Shown piece by piece: positions 15,492 through 23,322 of a DNA stretch of 64,000 nucleotides. Source of the stretch: CAMLIZ01 sp966212505 (lineage in GTDB: Bacteria > Pseudomonadota > Gammaproteobacteria > Burkholderiales > Burkholderiaceae_C); the NCBI GenBank assembly GCA_966212505.1, contig CBIHRS010000016.1:1-64000 (forward strand), given 5' to 3'. A program made the position numbers and the translations under genes. The notes under the pieces were generated by a model. It was not told where the DNA came from. It searched no databases and saw only the letters and a list, made by a program, of their open reading frames with translations. The stretch's first letter is position 1. Every line of letters starts with the position of its first letter.

Positions 15492-16472
15492 TCAGTCGTC
15501 GGGCAGGGTGGCCCAACCGGCCATGGTCGCGATCTCGCCTTCCATGAACGCCTGCTTCTTGTACATGAGGTCGTGGAACATGTCGGCGGCCTTGGTGATC
15601 CACTTCATCCGGCTCGTGAAGTCCTCCAGCACCGTGTCGTCCGGCGCCTTCGACTTCAGCTCGGCCTTGTCCTCGCTGCAGGCGTTGGTGAACACCAGTT
15701 CGAGGTCCGGCGTCGCCCAGTTGATCCATGCGCTGCGCTGGCTGGCGACCCACCAGGCGAAATCGGGATCCTGGTAGATCAGCGGCTGCAGGATGACGCC
15801 CTGTTCGTGGTTGGCAATCGCGATCAAATGGTCGTATTGGATCTGGCGGCGCCGCTTGGGCTGCGTCTCCTTCTCGAATTCCTTGACCTTCGCGAAGCCC
15901 TGCCGAATGTAGGGTGAGACGGCCAGTTGCTTGATCACCGGCAAGGCCTCGCCGCTCCACGGCAACTTGGCCACCTGCGACTTCACCGCGGGCACGTAGT
16001 TGCTCGCGTTGCGGTTCTCGATGCAGGTGTCGAACGACTCCGGGTGCTTGTTGTAGTACCAGTGCCAGCCGCTGATGTCGCAGAACAGCCAAAAATTGCC
16101 CTTGCCGAGGCCGTTCTTGGTCTTCTCCGACAGCACGGCGGCCTGCAGGCGGATCCGCTTCAGTTCGAGCGTGCACGCGACCGTCTTGCTGGCGAAAGCG
16201 CCCAGCGCCATCCAGTAGTAGCGACCCTTCTTGGAAGGGTCGCCGCCTTCTTCCGTCTCAAGGTAGAAGCGGGCATAGGTCCCGGAAATCCGGCGTGCAC
16301 GGACCGCGAAGTTCTTGATGAGCGTGGCCTTGAACGGCCCCGTCTCGTCGCTCAAGCGCAAGTACGCGAACTGCTGCGCCATGGACCACATGACATTGCA
16401 GTCGCATTTCACGTCGACGCATGAGCCCTGGGTGGTGTTGGTCGGGGCCTTGACGAGAGTGGGGTCGGTCAC
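15492..16472 (-). CDS. Putative T6SS effector (DUF2515-like)
   Basis: A 326-residue protein directly downstream of vgrG module 2 (40-base gap). GTG 16472 gives the longest sensible product; no strong ribosome-binding site is visible. It has no signal peptide. Recognisable segments are GNFWLFCDISGWHWYYN, a PYIRQGFAKV helix and YDHLIAIANHEQGVILQPL. These resemble, from memory, the DUF2515 proteins found beside vgrG genes in Pseudomonas and Burkholderia. The biochemical activity is unknown to me. Sitting between vgrG and a lipoprotein, it is read as the cargo. Confidence 0.5.
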   Translation of the reverse strand: MTDPTLVKAPTNTTQGSCVDVKCDCNVMWSMAQQFAYLRLSDETGPFKATLIKNFAVRARRISGTYARFYLETEEGGDPSKKGRYYWMALGAFASKTVACTLELKRIRLQAAVLSEKTKNGLGKGNFWLFCDISGWHWYYNKHPESFDTCIENRNASNYVPAVKSQVAKLPWSGEALPVIKQLAVSPYIRQGFAKVKEFEKETQPKRRRQIQYDHLIAIANHEQGVILQPLIYQDPDFAWWVASQRSAWINWATPDLELVFTNACSEDKAELKSKAPDDTVLEDFTSRMKWITKAADMFHDLMYKKQAFMEGEIATMAGWATLPDD

Positions 16473-16512
16473 GGTGCTCGCGGGTTCGAAAGGAGAGGGG
16501 ACGGGTGCCCGG

Positions 16513-19299
16513 TCAGGTCTCGAGCTGGTGCCAGCGCAACTCGAAGGTCAACTGTTCCGCCGCCCGGGTGGACACGCGTGTGGTCTGTCCGTCGTCCGAA
16601 CTCGCGCCGGCCTGGAAGCCGTCAGACGCCGTGATCTTGAACGGGATGCCGGTCAGCGGCTTGCCCAGCGGGTCCAGCAGCGCAAAGGCCTCGTCGTACA
16701 GCTTGACCGTGGTGTCGGGCAGGCGCTCGATCTCGGCGCTGCCCTTGGCGGCCGAATCCCAGTTGTGGCTTGCGGCGAGCACGCGGAAGGTGCCAGGCGT
16801 CTTGAAGTCGATGTTGCCGCCATCGAGCACCACCTGGCTGTTGCCGCCAGTGAACTCGACGCGCGTCTGCGCGGTGATCGTGATCTCGTCGTTGACGCTG
16901 ACGATCTGAACGTCCTTGTCGGCGAAGAGGCGCAGTTCGTCGGTGTGGGCGCGCAGGCTCACCGGCCCGTGCGCCGCCTTCAACTGGATGCCGTTGTCGC
17001 AGGCATACCAACTGGCCGTCTGCCCCGCGACGAGGCTCGCGGTGCGGCCGGCGGTCTCGTGCCAATCGCTCTGGCTGACCCAAACCTGGTCCTGCGCGGC
17101 CATGCTGGCGATGCCAGCTTCGCTGACGGCGGCCAACGCGCTCGAGGAGTCGAAGACGGCTGTGGGCGTGGCCGGCCGCTCGACCGGATCGGTCAACTGG
17201 CCTTGGGCGTCGGCCTTCCTGGCTTCCTGCCCGTTCACCGGCCCAGGGTACTTGCCGTCCTGCTTCGGATCCAGGCTCTTGATCAGGTTCGGCATTGTCT
17301 GCCCCGGTTCATGGGCATCGAGGGCTTTGGCCTGTACCGGCTTGGCGGCATCGTTGAGCCGCTTGCCGAGGTCTTGCGCGCCTTGGAGCAGGCCCAGCGC
17401 TTCCGCCGCATCCATCTGCGTCGAGGCGACGCTGTTGTGGCGTCCTTCGCGCACAGTGGTGCTGACCAGCAGGCCTTGCCAGGCCCGGTAGCTGCCCCAG
17501 CCCTGGGTACCGAGTTCCAGGCCTTGCCCGCGCGCCGCGCCGCGCTGGCCATCGGCGGCCGATTGCCGGATCAGGTGGCCCAGGCCCATCTCGGCCGCGG
17601 TGTAGCTGCACAGCAGGCGCATCCGCAGCTGTCCCTGGTGATCGTCCAGCACCCATTCGTTGTAGCCCGAGCGATCGAGCGTGGGGCTGTGCACGCCCGC
17701 GATCACGCCTGGGTGGTTGACCTCAGTGCCTTCGCCGGCGGCAAACGGCGGCCGATCCTGCTGGTTGTGCAACTGGCCGACGACCAGCGGGCGATCGATG
17801 TGGCCATCCAGATGGTCCACCAACACCTCGGCAGCGTGGCGTGGTGGGAAGGGCATGCCGAAGTTCGCGCCGGCGGCCCGCTGCATCGTCCGAGTCCAGG
17901 TGCCGCTGGCTTCATTGCCGGGTGCGTTGCCGCGCGTGTCGGGGCTGGTGGCATCGTGCGGCAGGCCGCCGGGATTGGGGTTCTCGCCGCGCTGCCAATG
18001 GCGTTGGAGTTTCACGCGGAGGTCGCGCTCCGTGGTGAGCGGTTCGCCCGCCAGCCCCACGATCAGCGCGGTTTGGCTCCCGGCGACGGTGGGGGCGCGC
18101 TTGAACTCCGGGCGCACCGGCACCTGGGCGGGCTGCAGCAGCGTGCGGCAACGATAGCTGCCCTTGGCCAGTTCGTGCTGCTCCAGCAGCCGGGCGGCCT
18201 GGGAGCCGAGGTTGTTGCAGACCTCGTGCGTCACCCGCAGCACCGCATATCGGCCGTTGCCGCTGGCGTGCTCGACCAGCGAGAACTCGGCGCCGGGGAT
18301 CAGCCGGCGCACGCTGCCTTGGGCCTCGCCGCGCAGGTAGTGCTGCTCGGCCCGCTCCAGCTCGATGGCCGCGGCGCGAGCGGCATGCGCCTCGTCGTCG
18401 TAACGGTAGGCGCCGCCGCCGTCATAGGTTTCCAGACGCGGCAGTTCGCCGCGCGGCAGGGCACTGTTCGCCAGGCCCTGCGCACCGCGCAAGTGCTTGT
18501 AGTTCCAGGACCCGACGGTGACGGTGCTTGGGCCGGCCCGGCCCCGCAGGCTGAAGTGCGTCAGCGTGTCGACCCGGTCCAGGTCGAAGCGGCTGGCGCT
18601 GTCGCGCGACTGCGCGAAGCGCACGCTGCCGAGGTCGGCGCGCCGGGCCAGCGGGTCCGTGATCACGAGCCGGTGATGCGCCTTGCCGCTCGTCTCCTTC
18701 GACGCTTCGTCGTCGGAGAGGTGTTCGAAGTGGTACGACAGGCCTTCTTCTCCCAACAAGCGGGTCACGAAGGCGAAGTCGGTTTCATTGTGCTGGGCGC
18801 AACTGCTGCGCTTGCGCAGCGACGCGTTCACGTCGACGCGGAACTGGGCCTGCGGGTAGTCCTTGAACACGTCGGCGACGATGCCCAGCACGTCAAGGTC
18901 CTGGAACAGGAAGTTGTCGCGACGCAGGCCGAGCAGGCTCAGCCAGGGGCGCATCACGAGGCGGTGCCGGGCATGGCCGCCGTCGCTGCCCAGCCGGGCG
19001 ACCTCGAAGACCAGGCCGTGCCAGGGCCGGCGGCTGCCGTCGGCAATCAACAGGCGCAGCGTGGCTTCCTTTCCCAGCAGGCTCTGCAGGTCGGGGTCGG
19101 CATGCAGCGAGACCGCATCGATCTCGATCGAGAAGCACTGGTTGACTTCCTCGACCACCCGGGCGCGTTCGGGGACCAGCACGGCGCTGTCCTCGAGCGG
19201 GACTTCCAGTTGTAGCAGTCGCTCGCGCTGGCCAGGGCCGAGCAGCGCGTCGGCCAGGGCGGCGACGGCGTCGGCATCGAGCCGCGGGATCGAAAGCAT
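16513..19299 (-). CDS. vgrG: Type VI secretion spike protein VgrG (module 2)
   Basis: A 928-residue VgrG. AGGAGG lies four bases before the ATG at 19299. Order: gp27-like region (about 25-400, with NETDFAFVTRLLGEEGLSY), gp5 OB fold (about 405-530), T6SS_Vgr segment (about 535-640), DUF2345 beta-helix (about 690-850), then an extra C-terminal domain (about 860-928, VKLYDEAFALLDPLGKPLTG), a transthyretin-like fold in many VgrGs that can dock cargo. It is divergent from the vgrG at 19533, and the two share gp27 phrases such as FLFQDxxVxxIV, so they probably arose by duplication. Confidence 0.93.
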   Translation of the reverse strand: MLSIPRLDADAVAALADALLGPGQRERLLQLEVPLEDSAVLVPERARVVEEVNQCFSIEIDAVSLHADPDLQSLLGKEATLRLLIADGSRRPWHGLVFEVARLGSDGGHARHRLVMRPWLSLLGLRRDNFLFQDLDVLGIVADVFKDYPQAQFRVDVNASLRKRSSCAQHNETDFAFVTRLLGEEGLSYHFEHLSDDEASKETSGKAHHRLVITDPLARRADLGSVRFAQSRDSASRFDLDRVDTLTHFSLRGRAGPSTVTVGSWNYKHLRGAQGLANSALPRGELPRLETYDGGGAYRYDDEAHAARAAAIELERAEQHYLRGEAQGSVRRLIPGAEFSLVEHASGNGRYAVLRVTHEVCNNLGSQAARLLEQHELAKGSYRCRTLLQPAQVPVRPEFKRAPTVAGSQTALIVGLAGEPLTTERDLRVKLQRHWQRGENPNPGGLPHDATSPDTRGNAPGNEASGTWTRTMQRAAGANFGMPFPPRHAAEVLVDHLDGHIDRPLVVGQLHNQQDRPPFAAGEGTEVNHPGVIAGVHSPTLDRSGYNEWVLDDHQGQLRMRLLCSYTAAEMGLGHLIRQSAADGQRGAARGQGLELGTQGWGSYRAWQGLLVSTTVREGRHNSVASTQMDAAEALGLLQGAQDLGKRLNDAAKPVQAKALDAHEPGQTMPNLIKSLDPKQDGKYPGPVNGQEARKADAQGQLTDPVERPATPTAVFDSSSALAAVSEAGIASMAAQDQVWVSQSDWHETAGRTASLVAGQTASWYACDNGIQLKAAHGPVSLRAHTDELRLFADKDVQIVSVNDEITITAQTRVEFTGGNSQVVLDGGNIDFKTPGTFRVLAASHNWDSAAKGSAEIERLPDTTVKLYDEAFALLDPLGKPLTGIPFKITASDGFQAGASSDDGQTTRVSTRAAEQLTFELRWHQLET

Positions 19300-19532
19300 G
19301 GAACCTCCTCTTGCGCGCGTGGGCGTTCTTGTGATGTGTAACGTCAGCGGCGCGAACGATAGCAGCGGCTGGACTCCGAAAGAGCCTCAGGAAACATTGC
19401 CTTACCACCTGTCCCTGAGACTGGGGGGATAGCGTTAGCCTCAATGCCATTGGTCCGCTGGCACACTCCTGACTGGGAGACTCTCGTCGTCCGACGGCCG
19501 GCGTGCGGGGTCATACGCCAATGAGGGAGCCG
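19300..19532. promoter_or_regulatory. Divergent vgrG-vgrG intergenic region
   Basis: The 233 bases between two head-to-head vgrG genes must hold the start signals for both. Ribosome-binding sites are clear on each side (AGGAGG for the minus gene, GAGGGAG at 19523-19529 for the plus gene). I could not identify convincing -10/-35 pairs or an RpoN site by eye. Confidence 0.4.
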
Positions 19533-22370
19533 ATGCAAAAAGATTTGGCGCAGCAGGCGCTGAGCGCGCTTGTGGGCGTCACGGACATTACCCAGCAGGA
19601 TCGCCTGCTGGTGCTGCACAGCACGTTAGGCGCAAACGAATTGCTGGCTGAGCGCGCCGAGGTGCTGGAGGGCATCGGCCCGTTGCCTTGCCATCTCGAG
19701 GGCGAGGGCACCGAGGCCGACGTCGACTACATCGGCATGCGGCAACGCTTGACGGTGCTCTCCCAGCGTTGCGACATCACACCGAACGACCTGCTCGGCC
19801 AACCGGTCCTGCTGCAGTGGCTCACCGCCGACAGCCGCAGCGAGTTGCGGCCGTTCCACGGCTTGGTCGTCGACTTCGCGCTACTGGGCTCCGATGGTGG
19901 GCTCGCCCGCTACGAGCTGATCGCCGAGCCCTGGATCGCGTTCCTGCGGTGGCGCCAGGACAGCTTCCTGTTCCAGGACATGACGGTCGTCCAGATCGTC
20001 GAGGCAGTGTTCCATCGCTATGACGGCCAGGGTAAGCTAGCGCCGAAATGGCGCTGGGACCTGGCCGATCCGAAGACCTATCCGCGTCGCTCGGTCTGCG
20101 CGCAGCACGCGGAATCGGATTGGCATTTCGTCGCGCGGCTGCTGTCGGAAGAAGGGCTGTTCCTGTGGGTCGAGCACGAGGGCGATCCCGCATCGCCTGG
20201 GCTGGGGTCGCACACGGTGGTGATCGCCGACCACAACGGCGGGTTCGCGCCGGCGCAGCAGCCGCAGATCCGGTTGGCGCGTTCCCACTCTGCGAGCTTT
20301 GACGAGGACGCCATGCAGCGCTGGTCGCAGAGAGGCGAACTGGCGTCGGACGCGATCGATCTCGCGAGCCACGACTACCGCGGTTGCGATGCGCGTCCAG
20401 TGAGTGCCATCGCGCCGAACGCGGCCGACCTGCCGATCCACGACGTGCCCGGTGCCTACGCCTACGAGACCCAGGCGCAGGGTGAACGGCTGGCCCAACG
20501 CTGGCTGGAGGCCTTGCAGCAGGCCTCCGAACAATGGGCGGGGCGCGCGACGGTGCGCAGTCTGCAGCCGCTGCGCAAGTTCGAGGTGCCGAACGCGCCC
20601 GCGGACGAGCGGGGACCGTTCGTCGCGACGGCGCTGGTGCACCGGGCGCGCAGCAACTTCAGTGCGGACATGCAGGCGCACCTGTGCCAATCGCTGGGCG
20701 ACTTGCCGGCTTGGGCCGAGGTGCCCGACGACACCCGTGGGCGACGCGCCAACGCCAGCGCCGAACCGCTGTATGCAGTCGAGATCACCGCACAGCGCCT
20801 GGCACTGCCGGTACGTGCGCCGGCTAGTGCGGCGGGCCTGCATGCGCGGCCGACCGTGCACGGGGCACAGACCGCGATCGTGGTCGGCTCCGGGCCGATC
20901 CACACCGACCGCGACCACCGCGTGAAGCTCCAGCACCACTGGCAGCGCGGTGGGACCGCCAGTCACGGGCTGACGCTGCCGCAAGGCGACAACGCGCCCG
21001 CCTCCGAGGCCTCGTCGACCTGGGTGCCGGTCGCCGAAATGCAGGCCGGGGCGAATTGGGGCAGCAACTTCACGCCCCGTGTCGGCCAGGAAGTCGTGGT
21101 CGGCTATGTCCGCGGAGACGCCGAGCGTCCGGTCGTGCTGGGCGGCGTGCACAACGGCATCGGCACCGGCGCTGCCAACGGCGGTGCGGACGGGCAGGGC
21201 AACCAGGTCATGGGCGGCCAGGGCGGCGCCACCGGCAACGCGCCGCAGTGGTTCCCGGGGCAACAGGCCCGTGGCGACCAAGTCGGCCACAACCACCCGG
21301 CCGCGCTCGAAGGCTACAAGAGCCAGGCGCTGGCCTCGAGCGCCGATGGCGGCGGCGGTGCCAACCAACTCGTGAACGACAACACGCCGGGCAGCAACCG
21401 GATCGAGGTGTCGACCACCACTGCGACGACGCGGCTGCAGCTGGGCCGGCTGCGTCACCAGCAGGACAACCTGTTGTTGCAGCCCCGCGGCCATGGCATC
21501 GACCTTTCAACGCAGGCCTATGGTGCCGTGCGCGCTGGTGGCGGCCTGCTGCTCAGCGCGCATGGCCGGCCGGCCAGCACCGATGCGGCCGAGCAGATGG
21601 ACACGCGCGAGCCGCGTGCCGTGCTGCAGAGCCTGCGCACTTTGGGAGTGACGCTGGCCGAGACGGCACAGGCGCACGAGGCGAAGCTCAAGGACGAGCC
21701 GGAGCCGGCGAAGCTGCCGGTGTTCGAGGCGCACCAGAGCCTGTACGACAGCCTCGACGGCAAGACGGGCGGGTCGGGCAACGAAGGTGGTCTGGGCACC
21801 TATGCCAGCTTTCTGCGACCGGACCTGCTGATGGCCGCGCCTGCGGGCGTCGCCTGGCTCACCGGTGGCAGCCACGTCGGCGTGTCCGGCGGCACGACGG
21901 GATGGACCGCGGCCGAGCACATCACCATCACGGTCCAGCGGCACCATGCGACCGTGGCGGCGCAAGGGATCGTGTGGGCCACGCAGGGCCAGGCCGCGCA
22001 GGAGGGACCGACCGAGACGGGCATCAAGCTGCATGCCGCGACGGGCTCGTTCAACCTGCAGGCCAACAGCGCGACGATGAAGTTGGCGGCCGACAAAGGC
22101 CTGACGGTCACGTCAACCGCGGATGCGGTCAAGGTCGGCGCGCCCGAACACGTGCTGCTCAACGGCGGCGGCAGCTCGCTGCGCATCGACAGCAGCGGCA
22201 TCACGTTGACGTCGGCAGGGCCGGCGGGTTTCAAGGCCGCGATGAAGGAACTGACCGGGGCGGCGAGTGCCGATACGAGCCTGACGCTGCCGAAAGCCGA
22301 ATTGAAGGGCTGCGCGCAGTCGCTGGGTGCAGCCCAGGCGGCACAGGCTGCCACCGTCGCGCTGTCGTGA
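19533..22370 (+). CDS. vgrG: Type VI secretion spike protein VgrG (module 3)
   Basis: A 945-residue VgrG; ATG 19533 is preceded by GAGGGAG (19523-19529), better placed than the in-frame ATGs further upstream. Domains: gp27-like (about 20-440, AESDWHFVARLLSEEGLFL), gp5 OB fold (about 446-545, TDRDHRVKLQHHWQRGG, FTPRVGQEVVVGY), T6SS_Vgr segment (about 610-680), DUF2345 (about 760-900) and a short tail without a large extension. Eight bases separate its stop from the DUF4123 adaptor gene, followed by effector and immunity genes with overlapping ends, so the module is a compact operon. Confidence 0.93.
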   Translation: MQKDLAQQALSALVGVTDITQQDRLLVLHSTLGANELLAERAEVLEGIGPLPCHLEGEGTEADVDYIGMRQRLTVLSQRCDITPNDLLGQPVLLQWLTADSRSELRPFHGLVVDFALLGSDGGLARYELIAEPWIAFLRWRQDSFLFQDMTVVQIVEAVFHRYDGQGKLAPKWRWDLADPKTYPRRSVCAQHAESDWHFVARLLSEEGLFLWVEHEGDPASPGLGSHTVVIADHNGGFAPAQQPQIRLARSHSASFDEDAMQRWSQRGELASDAIDLASHDYRGCDARPVSAIAPNAADLPIHDVPGAYAYETQAQGERLAQRWLEALQQASEQWAGRATVRSLQPLRKFEVPNAPADERGPFVATALVHRARSNFSADMQAHLCQSLGDLPAWAEVPDDTRGRRANASAEPLYAVEITAQRLALPVRAPASAAGLHARPTVHGAQTAIVVGSGPIHTDRDHRVKLQHHWQRGGTASHGLTLPQGDNAPASEASSTWVPVAEMQAGANWGSNFTPRVGQEVVVGYVRGDAERPVVLGGVHNGIGTGAANGGADGQGNQVMGGQGGATGNAPQWFPGQQARGDQVGHNHPAALEGYKSQALASSADGGGGANQLVNDNTPGSNRIEVSTTTATTRLQLGRLRHQQDNLLLQPRGHGIDLSTQAYGAVRAGGGLLLSAHGRPASTDAAEQMDTREPRAVLQSLRTLGVTLAETAQAHEAKLKDEPEPAKLPVFEAHQSLYDSLDGKTGGSGNEGGLGTYASFLRPDLLMAAPAGVAWLTGGSHVGVSGGTTGWTAAEHITITVQRHHATVAAQGIVWATQGQAAQEGPTETGIKLHAATGSFNLQANSATMKLAADKGLTVTSTADAVKVGAPEHVLLNGGGSSLRIDSSGITLTSAGPAGFKAAMKELTGAASADTSLTLPKAELKGCAQSLGAAQAAQAATVALS

Positions 22371-22377
22371 GCGGCCC

Positions 22378-23322
22378 ATGACCCAGGACACACAGGTCGA
22401 TCTGATCTCCGACCGCCTCCATCGCGAGTGGACCGAAGCGAAGGCCGAAGTACTGTGGCTGGCACTGGATGCGCGGCCAGTGGGCAGCACGGCCGAGCAG
22501 GGCGGACTGCTGGAGGCACTGCAAGCGCGTTCGGCCGTCGAGGTGCGGGTTCCCCATGGCCAGGTTGATGCGGCACTGCGTCCGCGTTGGTATGGCTTGT
22601 CTCCTGACCAACCAGCCGACAGTGCGCTCCTGCGTCTGAGCGTCGAACATGCCCTCCTCGAAGTCCAGCCGGAGCGTTTGCGCCAAGGGGGCGGCCGGGT
22701 CGTGGCCGGTTGGTTCGTCCTCCGGCGGGACGCGTCCCCCGACCGCGCGGCCATGGTGCTTGGGCGGCACATGGTCCAGCGGCGTCTGGGTCGCGACATG
22801 CTGCTGCGGCTGCATGATCCTGCGGTGCGGTGGTGGCTGTGGCGTTTCCTGGAAGATGCGCAGCGGGCCGCGCTGCTCGGCGCGGCCGCGGCATGGTGGC
22901 TGTTGGATCCAGTTGGTGAACTGGACGTGCTGACGCCGTCCGCCGTCTCCGGTGACCTCGACTTGTTGCTGACCGACGAACAGTGGTCTGATGTCCTGGG
23001 CATCGCCGCGCTCAACAAGGTCTTGCGTGAAATCGCGCCCTTGCACGAAGACCGCTTGGCGCGCGAACCTCGGGTCGAGCTAATGATGCAAGCCCTGCGT
23101 GACGCCCGCGCTCATGGCTGGAACGAACCGGGCGACGTGGCGCTATTCATTCAACATGCGCTCAGCGTGCATCCCCGCTTCGCCACCCATCCGCTTGTGC
23201 GCGAGTTGCTGGAACGCCGTGAACCTGATGACTTCTACGGTGGACTGGTGGCAGATCTCGGCGAGGCTGAGTGGAACATCGTCCGCCGTGATTGCGAATT
23301 GCTGGAAGCTCGACCGACATGA
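22378..23322 (+). CDS. DUF4123 T6SS effector adaptor/chaperone
   Basis: A 314-residue cytoplasmic protein starting at ATG 22378. The DUF4123 core spans about residues 15-150: an EVLWLALDA opening strand, a middle segment and LRLHDPAVRWWLWRFL. The C-terminal part is helical. DUF4123 proteins (Tap/TEC family) bind the effector and hand it to the C-terminus of VgrG before firing, and are usually encoded between the two, as here. Its TGA overlaps the effector ATG (ATGA at 23319-23322), which implies translational coupling of chaperone and client. Confidence 0.88.
   Translation: MTQDTQVDLISDRLHREWTEAKAEVLWLALDARPVGSTAEQGGLLEALQARSAVEVRVPHGQVDAALRPRWYGLSPDQPADSALLRLSVEHALLEVQPERLRQGGGRVVAGWFVLRRDASPDRAAMVLGRHMVQRRLGRDMLLRLHDPAVRWWLWRFLEDAQRAALLGAAAAWWLLDPVGELDVLTPSAVSGDLDLLLTDEQWSDVLGIAALNKVLREIAPLHEDRLAREPRVELMMQALRDARAHGWNEPGDVALFIQHALSVHPRFATHPLVRELLERREPDDFYGGLVADLGEAEWNIVRRDCELLEARPT

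Noticed and set aside
16315..19215. A 966-codon plus-strand open frame.
   Set aside because: It is antisense to the vgrG of module 2, whose domains, start and ribosome-binding site are clear; long antisense frames are expected in GC-rich genes.
20037..21494. A 485-codon minus-strand frame.
   Set aside because: It is antisense to the vgrG of module 3; no motif was recognised.
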